A stretch of 64,000 nucleotides of DNA from contig DATFXD010000046.1 of NCBI GenBank assembly GCA_035258605.1, positions 1-64,000 on the forward strand, in the 5' to 3' direction. Below the pieces are notes generated by a model. It was not told where the DNA came from. It did not search any database and saw only the letters and a list, made by a program, of their open reading frames with translations. The DNA is from AWTP1-13 sp035258605 (GTDB taxonomy: Bacteria; Pseudomonadota; Alphaproteobacteria; Rhizobiales; Hyphomicrobiaceae). Positions 42,684 through 52,789 of the stretch are shown here, in pieces. A program made the translations under genes and the position numbers. The stretch's first letter is position 1; each line of letters starts with the position of its first letter.

Positions 42684-44087
42684 TCAAAGATGGATCGGGC
42701 GCCCCGCCACCGCCAGGGCCGCTTCCTTGACGGCTTCGGTCAGGGTCGGGTGCGCGTGGCAGGTGCGCGCCAGGTCTTCCGCGGAGCCCCCGAACTCCAT
42801 GATCACGGTCGCCTCGGCGATCATCTCGCTGGCGTCGGCGCACAGGATATGGACCCCGAGGATGCGGTCGCTGGCAGCATCCGATAGGATTTTGACGAAG
42901 CCGTCCGTGGTCTTGTTGACCTTGGCCCGGGCGTTGGCGGTGAAGGGATACTTGCCGACTTTGTAGGCGACGTTGGCAGCCTTCAGATCCTCCTCGCTCT
43001 TGCCCACCGTTGCCAGCTCCGGCGCCGTGTAGATGACATTGGGAATGGCATCGTAGTTGACGTGTCCGGCCTGCCCGGCCAGGTTTTCGGCCACGGCGAC
43101 GCCCTCCTCCTGCGCCTTGTGCGCAAGCATTGGACCGTCAATGACGTCGCCAATGGCGTAGATCCCCGGCACGCTTGTCTGGTAGCGGTGATCGACGGCG
43201 ATCCGCCGCTTGTTGTCAAGTTGGACACCGGCCGCCTCGAGGCCGAGGCCGTCGGTAAACGGCACGCGACCAATGGCCACCAGCACCACGTCCGCCTCGA
43301 GCTTAATCGGGCTGCCGCCGGCCGCCGGCTCGACGGTCACGGTATGGCCGGCACCATTGCTGGCGATTGCCGTCACCTTGCTCGACAGCTTGAAGCTCAT
43401 GCCCTGCTTCATCAACAGGCGCTGCAGGCCGCGCGCCGTCTCGGCATCGGTGCCGGGCAGGATGCGGTCAAGGAACTCGACCACCAGCACCTCGCTGCCG
43501 AGCCGGCGCCAGACCGAGCCCAGCTCCAATCCGATCACACCGGCACCGATCACCAACAGCCGGCGCGGCACCTTGGGCAGCGACAAAGCGCCGGTCGAGG
43601 ACACCACGGTGGTCTCGTCGATATCGATGCCCGGCAGCCGCGCGACATCGGAGCCGGTGGCGATGACAATGCTGTTGGCCTCAAGCCGCTGCTCGCCGCC
43701 GTCGCCGTTGGCGACACTCAACTGGCCGGGTCCGAGCAGGCGGGCGGTGCCGTGGAAAGCATCGATCTTGTTCTTCTTCAGCAGGAAAGCCACGCCATCG
43801 ACGTTGCCTTTCACGCCTTGCTGCTTGAAGGCAAGCATGCCGGCGAGATCGAGTTGTGGGGCAACCTTGATGCCCATCCCCGGCAGCGCATGGCCGGCTT
43901 CCTCGTAGCGCTCGGAGGCGTGGAGCAGGGCCTTGGACGGGATACAGCCGATGTTTAGGCAGGTGCCGCCGTGGGTGGCCCGCTTTTCGACCACGGCGAC
44001 CTTGAGGCCGAGCTGGGCGGCGCGGATGGCGCACACGTAGCCGCCCGGGCCGGTGCCGATTACGATCAGATCGTAGCTGGTCGCCAT
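42684..44087 (-). CDS. lpd: Dihydrolipoyl dehydrogenase (E3)
   Basis: 467 aa flavoprotein that reoxidises dihydrolipoyl groups of the 2-oxoglutarate dehydrogenase complex and passes electrons to NAD. FAD-binding GTGPGGYVCA is at 11-20. The redox-active disulfide is Cys43/Cys48 in GGTCLNIGCIPSK, and a C-terminal HAHPTLTEAVKEA carries the active-site His. It is the last gene of the sucCDAB-lpd string, starting three bases after the sucB stop. Confidence 0.96.
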   Translation of the reverse strand: MATSYDLIVIGTGPGGYVCAIRAAQLGLKVAVVEKRATHGGTCLNIGCIPSKALLHASERYEEAGHALPGMGIKVAPQLDLAGMLAFKQQGVKGNVDGVAFLLKKNKIDAFHGTARLLGPGQLSVANGDGGEQRLEANSIVIATGSDVARLPGIDIDETTVVSSTGALSLPKVPRRLLVIGAGVIGLELGSVWRRLGSEVLVVEFLDRILPGTDAETARGLQRLLMKQGMSFKLSSKVTAIASNGAGHTVTVEPAAGGSPIKLEADVVLVAIGRVPFTDGLGLEAAGVQLDNKRRIAVDHRYQTSVPGIYAIGDVIDGPMLAHKAQEEGVAVAENLAGQAGHVNYDAIPNVIYTAPELATVGKSEEDLKAANVAYKVGKYPFTANARAKVNKTTDGFVKILSDAASDRILGVHILCADASEMIAEATVIMEFGGSAEDLARTCHAHPTLTEAVKEAALAVAGRPIHL

Positions 44088-44090
44088 GCC

Positions 44091-45398
44091 TCAAAGCTCC
44101 AACAGGAAGCGCTGCGGGTCCTCCAGGCATTCCTTGACGCGCACCAAAAAGGTGACCGCCTCGCGGCCATCGACCAGGCGATGATCGTAGCTGAGCGCCA
44201 GGTTCATGATCGGACGGGCGACAATCTCCCCGTTGCGCACCACCGCTCGCTCCTCGATGCGATGCATGCCGAGAATTCCGGACTGCGGGGCATTGAGGAT
44301 CGGCGTCGACAACAGCGAGCCGTAGACCCCACCATTGGAGATGGTGAAGGTGCCGCCCTGCATCTCCTCGATGCTGAGCTTGCCATCGCGCGCGCGGCGA
44401 CCGAAATCGGCGATGCTTTGCTCGATCTCGGCGAACGACAAACGGTCGGCCTCGCGCAGCACCGGCACCACCAGACCCCGGTCGGTGCCGACCGCAACGC
44501 CGATATGGTAATAATTCTTGTAAATGATGTCCTCGCCGTCGATCTCGGCGTTGACCGACGGGATTTCCTTCAGCGCCTGGATCGACGCCTTCACGAAGAA
44601 CGCCATGAAGCCCAGTTTGACGTGGTGGCGCTTCTCGAACGGCTCCTTGTAGTCGCTGCGCATTTTCATGATCACGCTCATGTCCACATCGTTGAACGTG
44701 GTGAGCATGGCGGCGGTGTTCTGCGCCTCTTTGAGCCGGCGAGCGATGGTCTGGCGCAGCCGCGTCATACGCACGCGCTCTTCCCGCACCGCTTCGTTGG
44801 GCCCGCTCGGGGCCCGCGCCTCAAGCGCGGGCACCGGCACGTTGGCGCGCGGCGCGGCGGCAGGGCGCGCGGCCGCTGCCGAAGCCGCCAGCGCGTCCTG
44901 TTTCAGGATCTGACCGCGGCGACCGGAGCCGGCGACGTCGGCGGGGCTCAACCCCTTTTCCTCCAGGATCTTGCGCGCGGCCGGTGCCGGCGGCATGCCG
45001 CCGGCGCCATCGGCACCGGCGCGGGTGGTGGGCTCGGGCGGCGGCGCTGTGGGGGCAGCGGCGGCGGGCGGCGGCGCGGCCACCTTCTCCGGTGCGGCCG
45101 GCGGGGGCGGTGCTGATGGTGGTGCGGCGGGGGCGGTGCTGGCGGCAGGCGCGCGGGCGCCAGCGCCATCGATGGCGCCGAGCACGGCGCCGACGGCGAC
45201 GGTCTTGCCTTGCGGCACGGTGATACTGGCCAGCACGCCGGCCGAGGGGGAGGGAACCTCGACCGTGACCTTGTCGGTTTCGAGCTCGACCAGGGGCTCA
45301 TCGACGTTGACGGCGTCACCTGGCTGTTTGAACCACTGCCCAACCGTGGCCTCGGTCACCGATTCGCCCAGCGCCGGTACCTTGATCTCGATCGCCAT
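44091..45398 (-). CDS. sucB: 2-oxoglutarate dehydrogenase E2 (dihydrolipoyl succinyltransferase)
   Basis: 435 aa. One lipoyl domain has the modified lysine Lys43 (ELETDKVTVEVPSP). An Ala/Pro-rich flexible linker follows, then a peripheral-subunit-binding domain (PAARKILEEKGLSPADVAGSGRRG), a second linker and the catalytic core. The core ends in DHRLVDGREAVTFL with the catalytic His and Asp. It forms the E2 core that transfers succinyl groups to CoA. Three bases separate its stop from the lpd start, so the two are coupled. Confidence 0.96.
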   Translation of the reverse strand: MAIEIKVPALGESVTEATVGQWFKQPGDAVNVDEPLVELETDKVTVEVPSPSAGVLASITVPQGKTVAVGAVLGAIDGAGARAPAASTAPAAPPSAPPPPAAPEKVAAPPPAAAAPTAPPPEPTTRAGADGAGGMPPAPAARKILEEKGLSPADVAGSGRRGQILKQDALAASAAAARPAAAPRANVPVPALEARAPSGPNEAVREERVRMTRLRQTIARRLKEAQNTAAMLTTFNDVDMSVIMKMRSDYKEPFEKRHHVKLGFMAFFVKASIQALKEIPSVNAEIDGEDIIYKNYYHIGVAVGTDRGLVVPVLREADRLSFAEIEQSIADFGRRARDGKLSIEEMQGGTFTISNGGVYGSLLSTPILNAPQSGILGMHRIEERAVVRNGEIVARPIMNLALSYDHRLVDGREAVTFLVRVKECLEDPQRFLLEL

Positions 45399-45407
45399 CG
45401 TCTCACC

Positions 45408-48365
45408 TCAGCCCGCCAGCGCCTGCTCGAGCAGCGCCTGTTGCTCCTGCGCGTGCCGCTTCGCCAGGCCGGTGGCGGTGGCGGCGGAGGCCGGGCGACC
45501 GACGTAGGCCGGGCGCTTGGCGGCTGCCTCAAGGTGCTGCAACACCCATTCAAGGTTCGGCTCCATAAAGCTCCACGCCCCCATGTTCTTCGGTTCTTCT
45601 TGCGCCCACACCACCTCGCTGTTGCGAAAGCGGCCGAGCTCGTTGATCAGCGTGCGGGCTGGAAACGGGTAATACTGCTCGACGCGCAACAGATAGACGT
45701 CGTCGATGCCGGCGCGTTCGCGGGCCTCGTAAAGGTCGTAGTAGACCTTGCCGGAACAGAGCACGACCCGGCGTATGTCCTGGTCGGGGCGCAGCTTGAC
45801 GCCGGCCGTTCGATCGCGCTCGGCATCGTCCCAAAGCACGCGATGGAATGAGGTGCTCGGGCCCAGCTCGGCCACATCCGAGATCACGCGCCGGTGTCGC
45901 AACAGCGATTTCGGGGTCATGATCACCAACGGCTTGCGGAACTTGCGGTGCAGCTGCCGGCGCAGAATGTGGAAGTAGTTGGCCGGCGTCGTACAGTTGG
46001 CGACCTGCCAATTGTCTTCGGCGCACAGCTGCAGGAAGCGCTCGAGGCGGGCGGAGGAATGCTCCGGCCCCTGCCCCTCATAGCCGTGCGGCAACAGGCA
46101 GACCAGCCCCGACATCCTGAGCCACTTGCGTTCGCCCGAGGAAATGAACTGGTCGAACACCACCTGCGCCCCATTGGCGAAGTCGCCGAATTGCGCCTCC
46201 CAGATGGTGAGCGCGTTGGGCTCGGCCAGGGTATAGCCATACTCGAAGGCCAGCACCGCCTCCTCCGACAGCATGGAGTTGATGACCTCGAAGCGGCCCT
46301 GACCCGGGGCCACATATTTGAGCGGCGTATAGCGACGCTCGGATTCTTGGTCGAACAGCACCGAGTGCCGCTGCGAGAAGGTGCCGCGCTCGGTGTCCTG
46401 CCCGGACAGGCGCACCGGGAAGCCCTCGTTGAGCAGGGTAGCAAACGCCAGATGCTCGGCCATCGACCAGTCGATGCCGGTGCCGCTCTCGACCATCTCA
46501 CGCCGGCGCTGCAGCAAGCGCTGGATGGTCTTGTGGGCGTGGAAATCCTGCGGAATGGTGGTAATGCGCCGGCCGACATCCTTTAAGGTCTCGATGGCGA
46601 CGCCGGTTTGGCCGCGGCGGGCCTCATCGTCGGCAAAGCCGATCTCCGACCAGCGGCCGTCGAGCCAGTCGGCCTTGTTGGGCTTATAGCTGTCGGCGGC
46701 GGCCAATTCTTGGTCGAGGCGGCCACGGAAGGCACCGGTCATGGCCGCGACGTCGGCCTCCGACACCACGCCCTCGGCAATCAGCCGCTTGGAGTAGATG
46801 GCAACCGTCGAGGGGTGCGCCTTGATGGCGCGATACATCAAGGGTTGGGTGAAGGCCGGCTCGTCGGATTCGTTGTGGCCGTGCCGGCGATAGCAGAACA
46901 TGTCGATGACCACCGGCTTTTGGAATTTCTGGCGGAACTCGGTCGCCACCTTGGCCACGTGCACCACGGTCTCGGGATTGTCGCCGTTGACGTGGAAGAT
47001 CGGGGCCTCCACCATCTTGGCGACGTCCGAACAGTAGGGCGAGGAGCGCGAGTAGCCCGGATTGGTGGTGAAGCCGATCTGGTTGTTAATGATGAAATGG
47101 ATCGAGCCGCCGGTGCGGTGACCCTTGAGCCCGGACAGGCCGAAGCACTCCGCGACCACGCCCTGGCCGGCAAACGCCGCATCGCCATGGATGAGCAGCG
47201 GCAGCACCGGGGTGCGTTCACCCGGCTTGCAGCCGTGCTGATCCTGCTTGGCGCGCACCTTGCCCAACACCACCGGGTCGACGATCTCCAGGTGCGAGGG
47301 GTTGGCGGTCAGCGACAGGTGCACGCTGTTGCCGTCGAAGCTGCGGTCGGAGGAGGCACCGAGGTGATACTTAACATCGCCTGAGCCGTCGACGTCATCG
47401 GGCTTGAACGAGCCGCCCTTGAACTCGTTGAAAATGGCGCGCAGCGGTTTGCTCAGTACATTGGCGAGCACGTTGAGGCGCCCGCGATGCGCCATGCCGA
47501 TCACGATCTCCTTCACCCCGAGCTGGCCGCCGCGTTTGATGATCTGCTCCAGCGCCGGCACCATCGCTTCGGCGCCGTCGAGCCCGAAGCGTTTGGTGCC
47601 CGTATACTTGACGTCGGCGAATTTCTCGAACGTCTCGGCCTCGATCAACTTGTTGAGGATCGCCTTCTTGCCCTCCGGCGTGAAGGTGATCTCCTTGTCG
47701 CGACCCTCGATGCGCTGTTGCAGCCAGGCCTTTTGCGCCGGCGAGGTGATATGCATGAATTCGACGCCGATATGCCGGCAGTAGGTGCGGCGCAGGATCT
47801 TCAGGATTTCGCGCACGGTTGCGATCTCGAGACCCAGCACCTTGTCGATGAAAATCGGCCGGTCGAGATCGGCTTCGGTGAAACCGTAGGTCTCGGGCCG
47901 CAATTCCTTGTGCATCTTGCGCACCACCAGACCCAAGGGATCGAGGTCGGCGGCGAGATGACCCATGACCCGATAGGCGCGGATCAACATCAGCGCGCGG
48001 ATGCTATCCTGGGTGGCGCGCATCGAGGCGACGGGATCGAGACTGACGCCGGCGGCGCCGGCTTGCGCCTTGAGCCGATCGCGCATGCCAGCCTCAACGC
48101 CGTCCCAGTCGGCGGTGAGGGCCGCCACCAGCTCGCTGTTGTCTTGGAGCTCGGCCAGCGGCCGCGCCCAGGAGGGCCCGCCGTGGCCATGGCCGTCGCT
48201 GGCGGCCGGCTCCTCGTTGAGGGAGGCGAAGAAGTGGCGCCACTGATCGCCGACGGAGCCCGGATTGCGCGCGTATTGCGCCTGCATCTCTTCGATGTAG
48301 GCGGCATTGGCGCCCTGCAAAAATGAGGTCTGCGCAAAGGCTGCGTTTTTGGGCTGGCGGGTCAT
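45408..48365 (-). CDS. sucA: 2-oxoglutarate dehydrogenase E1
   Basis: 985 aa ThDP enzyme that decarboxylates 2-oxoglutarate and succinylates the E2 lipoyl group. Family marks are FLQGANAAYIEEMQAQYARNPGSV at the N-terminus, GMAHRGRLNVLANVL, HGDAAFAGQGVV, NNQIGFTTNP for the ThDP/Mg site, and HGYEGQGPEHSSARLERFLQLCAEDN. The start is ATG 48365. A longer in-frame start would add unlike residues. The stop is nine bases from the sucB start. A 236-base leader separates it from sucD, so a second promoter is likely. Confidence 0.97.
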   Translation of the reverse strand: MTRQPKNAAFAQTSFLQGANAAYIEEMQAQYARNPGSVGDQWRHFFASLNEEPAASDGHGHGGPSWARPLAELQDNSELVAALTADWDGVEAGMRDRLKAQAGAAGVSLDPVASMRATQDSIRALMLIRAYRVMGHLAADLDPLGLVVRKMHKELRPETYGFTEADLDRPIFIDKVLGLEIATVREILKILRRTYCRHIGVEFMHITSPAQKAWLQQRIEGRDKEITFTPEGKKAILNKLIEAETFEKFADVKYTGTKRFGLDGAEAMVPALEQIIKRGGQLGVKEIVIGMAHRGRLNVLANVLSKPLRAIFNEFKGGSFKPDDVDGSGDVKYHLGASSDRSFDGNSVHLSLTANPSHLEIVDPVVLGKVRAKQDQHGCKPGERTPVLPLLIHGDAAFAGQGVVAECFGLSGLKGHRTGGSIHFIINNQIGFTTNPGYSRSSPYCSDVAKMVEAPIFHVNGDNPETVVHVAKVATEFRQKFQKPVVIDMFCYRRHGHNESDEPAFTQPLMYRAIKAHPSTVAIYSKRLIAEGVVSEADVAAMTGAFRGRLDQELAAADSYKPNKADWLDGRWSEIGFADDEARRGQTGVAIETLKDVGRRITTIPQDFHAHKTIQRLLQRRREMVESGTGIDWSMAEHLAFATLLNEGFPVRLSGQDTERGTFSQRHSVLFDQESERRYTPLKYVAPGQGRFEVINSMLSEEAVLAFEYGYTLAEPNALTIWEAQFGDFANGAQVVFDQFISSGERKWLRMSGLVCLLPHGYEGQGPEHSSARLERFLQLCAEDNWQVANCTTPANYFHILRRQLHRKFRKPLVIMTPKSLLRHRRVISDVAELGPSTSFHRVLWDDAERDRTAGVKLRPDQDIRRVVLCSGKVYYDLYEARERAGIDDVYLLRVEQYYPFPARTLINELGRFRNSEVVWAQEEPKNMGAWSFMEPNLEWVLQHLEAAAKRPAYVGRPASAATATGLAKRHAQEQQALLEQALAG

Positions 48366-48429
48366 GGGCTTAAAATCGTTGTCGGCTGGAAAAGCGTTGG
48401 CACAGGTATTGCGCGCACTGGCACGCACT

Positions 48430-48450
48430 CCCCCGCGCGCGAGGCGGGGG
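48430..48450 (-). promoter_or_regulatory. GC-rich hairpin in the sucD-sucA gap
   Basis: CCCCCGC at 48430-48436 pairs with GCGGGGG at 48444-48450 over a seven-base loop, within the 236-base spacer upstream of sucA. It could be a leader or attenuation structure, or simply a structure downstream of sucD. No T-run is present. Confidence 0.3.
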
Positions 48451-48601
48451 GCGCGCCTACCTAGCACATTGCTTGATATAGTCCATGACAGGCCTGGCTG
48501 TTAGGCCCTGCTCATTAGGCCTCAGCCCGACCCCGGCTCGGGTCGCCAGCGGCGCCGTGGCGCGGAGGCTGAGCGCCCCCCAGAGCGCCGGCCGTCCAAG
48601 G

Positions 48602-49501
<900 letters not shown>

Positions 49502-49502
49502 C

Positions 49503-50702
49503 TCAGGCTGCCTTCTTTACCTGCTCGGTGATCTTCTTGGCGGCATCGGCCAAATTGTCGGCCGGCACGATGCTAAGGCCGGACTTGGCCAGAATGTCTT
49601 TGCCGAGGTCGACGTTGGTGCCTTCCAAGCGCACGACCAGGGGCACCTTGATCGCCATCTCCTTGGCCGCCGCCACCACACCCTCGGCGATGATGTCGCA
49701 ACGCATGATGCCGCCGAAGATGTTGACCAGGATGCCCTTCACATTGCTATCCGACAGGATGATTTTGAAGGCTGCGGCCACCTTTTCTTTGGAGGCACCG
49801 CCACCCACGTCGAGAAAGTTGGCCGGCTCCATGCCATACAGCTTGATGATGTCCATGGTCGCCATGGCGAGACCGGCGCCATTGACCATGCAGCCGATCT
49901 GGCCGTCGAGCTTGACGTAGTTGAGGTCGTATTTGGAGGCTTCGACCTCGGCCGCATCCTCCTCGGCGATATCGCGCAGCTCGGCCACCTCTTTGTGCCG
50001 GAACAGCGCGTTGTCGTCGAAATTGACCTTGGCATCGAGACAGACCAGGCGCCCGGCCTTGGTCACCACCAGCGGGTTGATCTCGAGCAGGCTCATGTCG
50101 TTTTCGACGAAGGCTTTGTAGAGGCCGCCGATCAGCTTGTCGCACTGATCGATGGCATCGCCGGCCAGCCCGAGCGCGGCGGCGATGCGGCGGCCGTGGA
50201 ACGGCGAATAGCCGCTGGCGGGATCGATGGTGAGGCTGGTGATGCGCTCCGGCGTCTCGTGCGCCACCTGTTCGATATCCATGCCGCCCGCCGTCGAGGC
50301 GATGAAGGTGATGCGGGAGGAGCCGCGATCGATGAGGGCGGACAGGTAGAGCTCGCGGCCGATGTCGCAGCCCTCCTCGATCAGCAGCCGCTTGACGGTG
50401 CGGCCGCCGCTGCCGGTTTGCTGGGTGACGAGCGTGTGGTTCAGCATCCGCTCGGCGTGCGCCTTGACCTCATCGGGCGAACGCGCGAGGCGCACGCCAC
50501 CCGCGTCGCCGGCGGCGGGCTCCTTGAACCGACCCTTGCCGCGGCCGCCGGCGTGAATCTGGGCCTTCACCACCCACACCGGTCCCGGCAGAGCCTTGGC
50601 CGCCGCCAGCGCCTCGGCTGGGGAAAAGGCCGGCGCCGCCTTGAGCAGCGGCACGCCGTAGCGGCGCAGCAGGTCTTTGGCCTGGTACTCGTGGATATTC
50701 AT
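49503..50702 (-). CDS. sucC: Succinyl-CoA ligase, beta subunit
   Basis: 399 aa ATP-grasp subunit. The opening MNIHEYQAKDLLRRYGVPLLK and the AQIHAGGRGKGRFKE phosphate loop are diagnostic. NPLVVTKAGRLVCLDAKVNFDDNALFRH, a late catalytic block (GQIGCMVNGAGLAMATMD) and NIFGGIMRCD complete the pattern. The start is set at ATG 50702. It is the first suc gene after ridA and lies 51 bases from a perfect 19-bp palindrome (50753-50771) that is a candidate operator. Confidence 0.97.
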   Translation of the reverse strand: MNIHEYQAKDLLRRYGVPLLKAAPAFSPAEALAAAKALPGPVWVVKAQIHAGGRGKGRFKEPAAGDAGGVRLARSPDEVKAHAERMLNHTLVTQQTGSGGRTVKRLLIEEGCDIGRELYLSALIDRGSSRITFIASTAGGMDIEQVAHETPERITSLTIDPASGYSPFHGRRIAAALGLAGDAIDQCDKLIGGLYKAFVENDMSLLEINPLVVTKAGRLVCLDAKVNFDDNALFRHKEVAELRDIAEEDAAEVEASKYDLNYVKLDGQIGCMVNGAGLAMATMDIIKLYGMEPANFLDVGGGASKEKVAAAFKIILSDSNVKGILVNIFGGIMRCDIIAEGVVAAAKEMAIKVPLVVRLEGTNVDLGKDILAKSGLSIVPADNLADAAKKITEQVKKAA

Positions 50703-50752
50703 GAGGGCGCCCCCGGGTTGACACGAGCGCGGGCCGGCGGCGGCCGGATGCG

Positions 50753-50771
50753 CTGGTATACCGTATACCAG
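50753..50771. promoter_or_regulatory. Perfect 19-bp palindrome upstream of sucC
   Basis: CTGGTATACCGTATACCAG has 9-bp arms around one central base. It lies in the 115-base gap upstream of sucC, with GTATAC on each arm. The shape is like operators of FCD-type GntR repressors, though those vary. It sits where a regulator could block or activate the sucCDAB-lpd promoter. No GntR gene is seen in this window. Confidence 0.6.
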
Positions 50772-50817
50772 AAACCGCAGCCCGTCAGCTGCCAAGCGCC
50801 CGCGGCACCAGGCGCGG

Positions 50818-51204
50818 CTATTGTGCACTGCGGGAGGCAATCATTTCAATCTCGACCAGGGCGCCCATGGGCAGCGCGGCGACGGCGATGGTCGACCGCG
50901 CCGGATAGGGTTCGCTGACGAAGCTGCGATAGACCTCGTTGACGGCGCCAAAGTTGGCCATATCGGTGAGGAAGATCGTGGTCTTGAGCACGTGCGCGAA
51001 GCCGAGACCGGCCGCCTCCAGCACCCCCTTCAGGTTGTTGAGGCTCTGTCGCGCCTGCGCGGCGACGTCGCCGGCAACGAGCTTGCCGGTTGCGGCGTCG
51101 AGCGGGATCTGCCCCGAGAGAAACACGAGGTCGCCGCAGGCGATGGCCGGGGAATAGGGCCCGATGGGGCGTGTTGCCGGCGAGGTTATGGCCTGTTTTG
51201 CCAC
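50818..51204 (-). CDS. ridA: RidA family protein (2-iminobutanoate/2-iminopropanoate deaminase)
   Basis: 128 aa, the exact RidA size. The fold and active-site residues are visible in VFLSGQIPLDAATGKLVAGDVAAQARQSLNNLKGVLEAAGLGFAHVLKTTIFLTDMANFGAVNEVY, and the catalytic arginine is in YPARSTIAVAALPMGALVEIEMIA. It hydrolyses reactive enamines and imines made by PLP enzymes. GTG 51204 is chosen with a GAGGAG site upstream. Its position between mdh and sucC interrupts the usual TCA string. Confidence 0.94.
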   Translation of the reverse strand: MAKQAITSPATRPIGPYSPAIACGDLVFLSGQIPLDAATGKLVAGDVAAQARQSLNNLKGVLEAAGLGFAHVLKTTIFLTDMANFGAVNEVYRSFVSEPYPARSTIAVAALPMGALVEIEMIASRSAQ

Positions 51205-51366
51205 GCTCTCTGCTCCTCTGTTGGGTGGGTTGCTGGTGCGGGTTTTTTTGCCCCGCGCTTTTTGTGCTCTCCGCTTGCTGGGGGTGCGGGTGCTTTGCAG
51301 CTGCCCCGCGTCCCCAGCACGGATCGGCGTGTCGCCCCGAGGCCCGCGGCCGTGCCGCGGTCGGCT

Positions 51367-51385
51367 TGGGGCCTGCCAGGCCCCA
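51367..51385 (-). terminator. 8-bp hairpin immediately after the mdh stop
   Basis: TGGGGCCT and AGGCCCCA (51367-51374 and 51378-51385) pair exactly over three bases, eight bases past the mdh stop on the minus strand. No T-run follows, so it is probably a transcript stabiliser or pause. It would separate mdh from ridA. Confidence 0.4.
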
Positions 51386-51392
51386 CGCTGCC

Positions 51393-52358
51393 TCAGGCGC
51401 CAAGCTTGGGCGCAATGGACTTGCAGGCCTCGATCAGGCCTTGCACCGAGGCGACCGACTTTAGGAACATCTGTCGCTCGGCGGCATTGAGATCGATTTC
51501 GACGATTTTCTCGACCCCGCGCGCACCGATCACCACCGGCACGCCGACGTAAAGGCCGTTCACCCCATATTGTCCGTTGAGGTAGGTGGCACACGGCAAC
51601 ACGCGCCGCTTGTCCTTAAGGTAGCTTTCGGCCATTTCGATCGCCGCCGAGGCCGGTGCGTAGAAGGCCGACCCGGTCTTGAGCAGATTGACGATTTCCC
51701 CGCCACCCTTGCGCGTGCGCTCGATGATGGCGTCAAGCTTGGCCTGGCTGGTCCATCCCATGCGAACGAGATCGGGCAACGGAATGCCCGCCACCGTCGA
51801 GTAGCGGCTGATCGGGACCATGTCGTCGCCATGGCCGCCGAGCACCAGCGCCGACACGTCCTCGACCGAAACATTGAACTCCTCGGCAAGAAAGGCGCGG
51901 AAGCGGCCGGTATCCAGGATGCCCGCCATACCGACCACTTTCTCGGTCGGCAGCCCGCTCGCCTTTTGCAGCGCCCACACCATGGCGTCGAGGGGATTGG
52001 TGATGACGATGACGAAGGCATTGGCGGCGTAGGTCTTGATGCCGGCGCCGGCCTGTTCCATGACCTTGAGGTTGATGCCGAGCAGGTCATCGCGGCTCAT
52101 GCCGGGTTTGCGCGGGACGCCGGCGGTGATGATCACCACATCGGCGCCGGCAATGTCGGCGTAGGCATTGGTCGGTTTGAATTTGGCATCGAAGCCCTCG
52201 ACCGCGCCGGCCTGCCAGATGTCGAGGCTCTTGCCGCCCGGCACGCCGTCGATGATATCGAACAGGGTGACGTCGCCCAGCTCCTTGAGACCCACCAAGT
52301 GGGCCAAGGTGCCGCCGATCATGCCGGCGCCGATCAGGGCTATCTTGCTACGCGCCAT
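51393..52358 (-). CDS. mdh: Malate dehydrogenase
   Basis: 321 aa of the LDH-like MDH type common in alphaproteobacteria. NAD-binding GAGMIGG is at 10-16. GVPRKPGMSRDDL contains the substrate arginines, and GGHGDDMVPISRYSTVAG has the catalytic His. It interconverts malate and oxaloacetate. A tandem 15-bp repeat lies in its upstream region. It is the first gene of the TCA block on the minus strand. Confidence 0.97.
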   Translation of the reverse strand: MARSKIALIGAGMIGGTLAHLVGLKELGDVTLFDIIDGVPGGKSLDIWQAGAVEGFDAKFKPTNAYADIAGADVVIITAGVPRKPGMSRDDLLGINLKVMEQAGAGIKTYAANAFVIVITNPLDAMVWALQKASGLPTEKVVGMAGILDTGRFRAFLAEEFNVSVEDVSALVLGGHGDDMVPISRYSTVAGIPLPDLVRMGWTSQAKLDAIIERTRKGGGEIVNLLKTGSAFYAPASAAIEMAESYLKDKRRVLPCATYLNGQYGVNGLYVGVPVVIGARGVEKIVEIDLNAAERQMFLKSVASVQGLIEACKSIAPKLGA

Positions 52359-52789
52359 GACAGTGCTCCTCGCTCATCGCATCAACCATCTGCTGCATCC
52401 GACCACGCCGATCGCCTGATGACCAGTCGCTTGTGGCCAATCACCTTGTGCCCAATCAGCTTGTGGCCGGTCACCTTGTGGCCAGACCGCGCCGATCGGG
52501 ACGAGGGGCGCGACCCTGGGTGCGGCGGCACCCTCAGCCCTCGCAACCGCACGGCCACGCTGCTCCGCTGCCGCGGCAGGGGCGGGAACCGGCACGGGCG
52601 CGGGTTGGTTAACCCGAAACCTATGGCCGTTCAAGATGAAGTGGCCAGTCCCACGCGCGCGCCGGCGCTCGGGGGATGGTCAGCGCGCATCCGTCACCTT
52701 GCCTCGGCCGACGGCGCGGCCTAGGTGCCTAGCACCCGCCTCGCCGGCGGACCCCAGGAGTTCCAAGCCCCCGTAGGATCCGCACCGCG
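52359..52789. other. 431-base divergent intergenic region, mdh / FMO-type gene
   Basis: It separates mdh (minus) from the FMO-type gene (plus). It contains the 15-bp tandem repeat near the mdh start (listed separately). No other gene or clear palindrome was recognised. The promoters of both genes should lie here. Confidence 0.6.
52416..52489. repeat. 15-bp tandem repeat array upstream of mdh
   Basis: Four full units of consensus CTTGTGGCCAATCAC (52430-52489) follow one degenerate unit (52416-52429). They begin about 58 bases from the mdh start codon. The phase is close to 1.5 helical turns per unit. Possible regulator-binding or slippage element. Confidence 0.75.

Noticed and set aside
52416..52489. 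Short repeats as a CRISPR array
   Set aside because: Units are 15 bases, tandem without spacers, and no cas genes are present.
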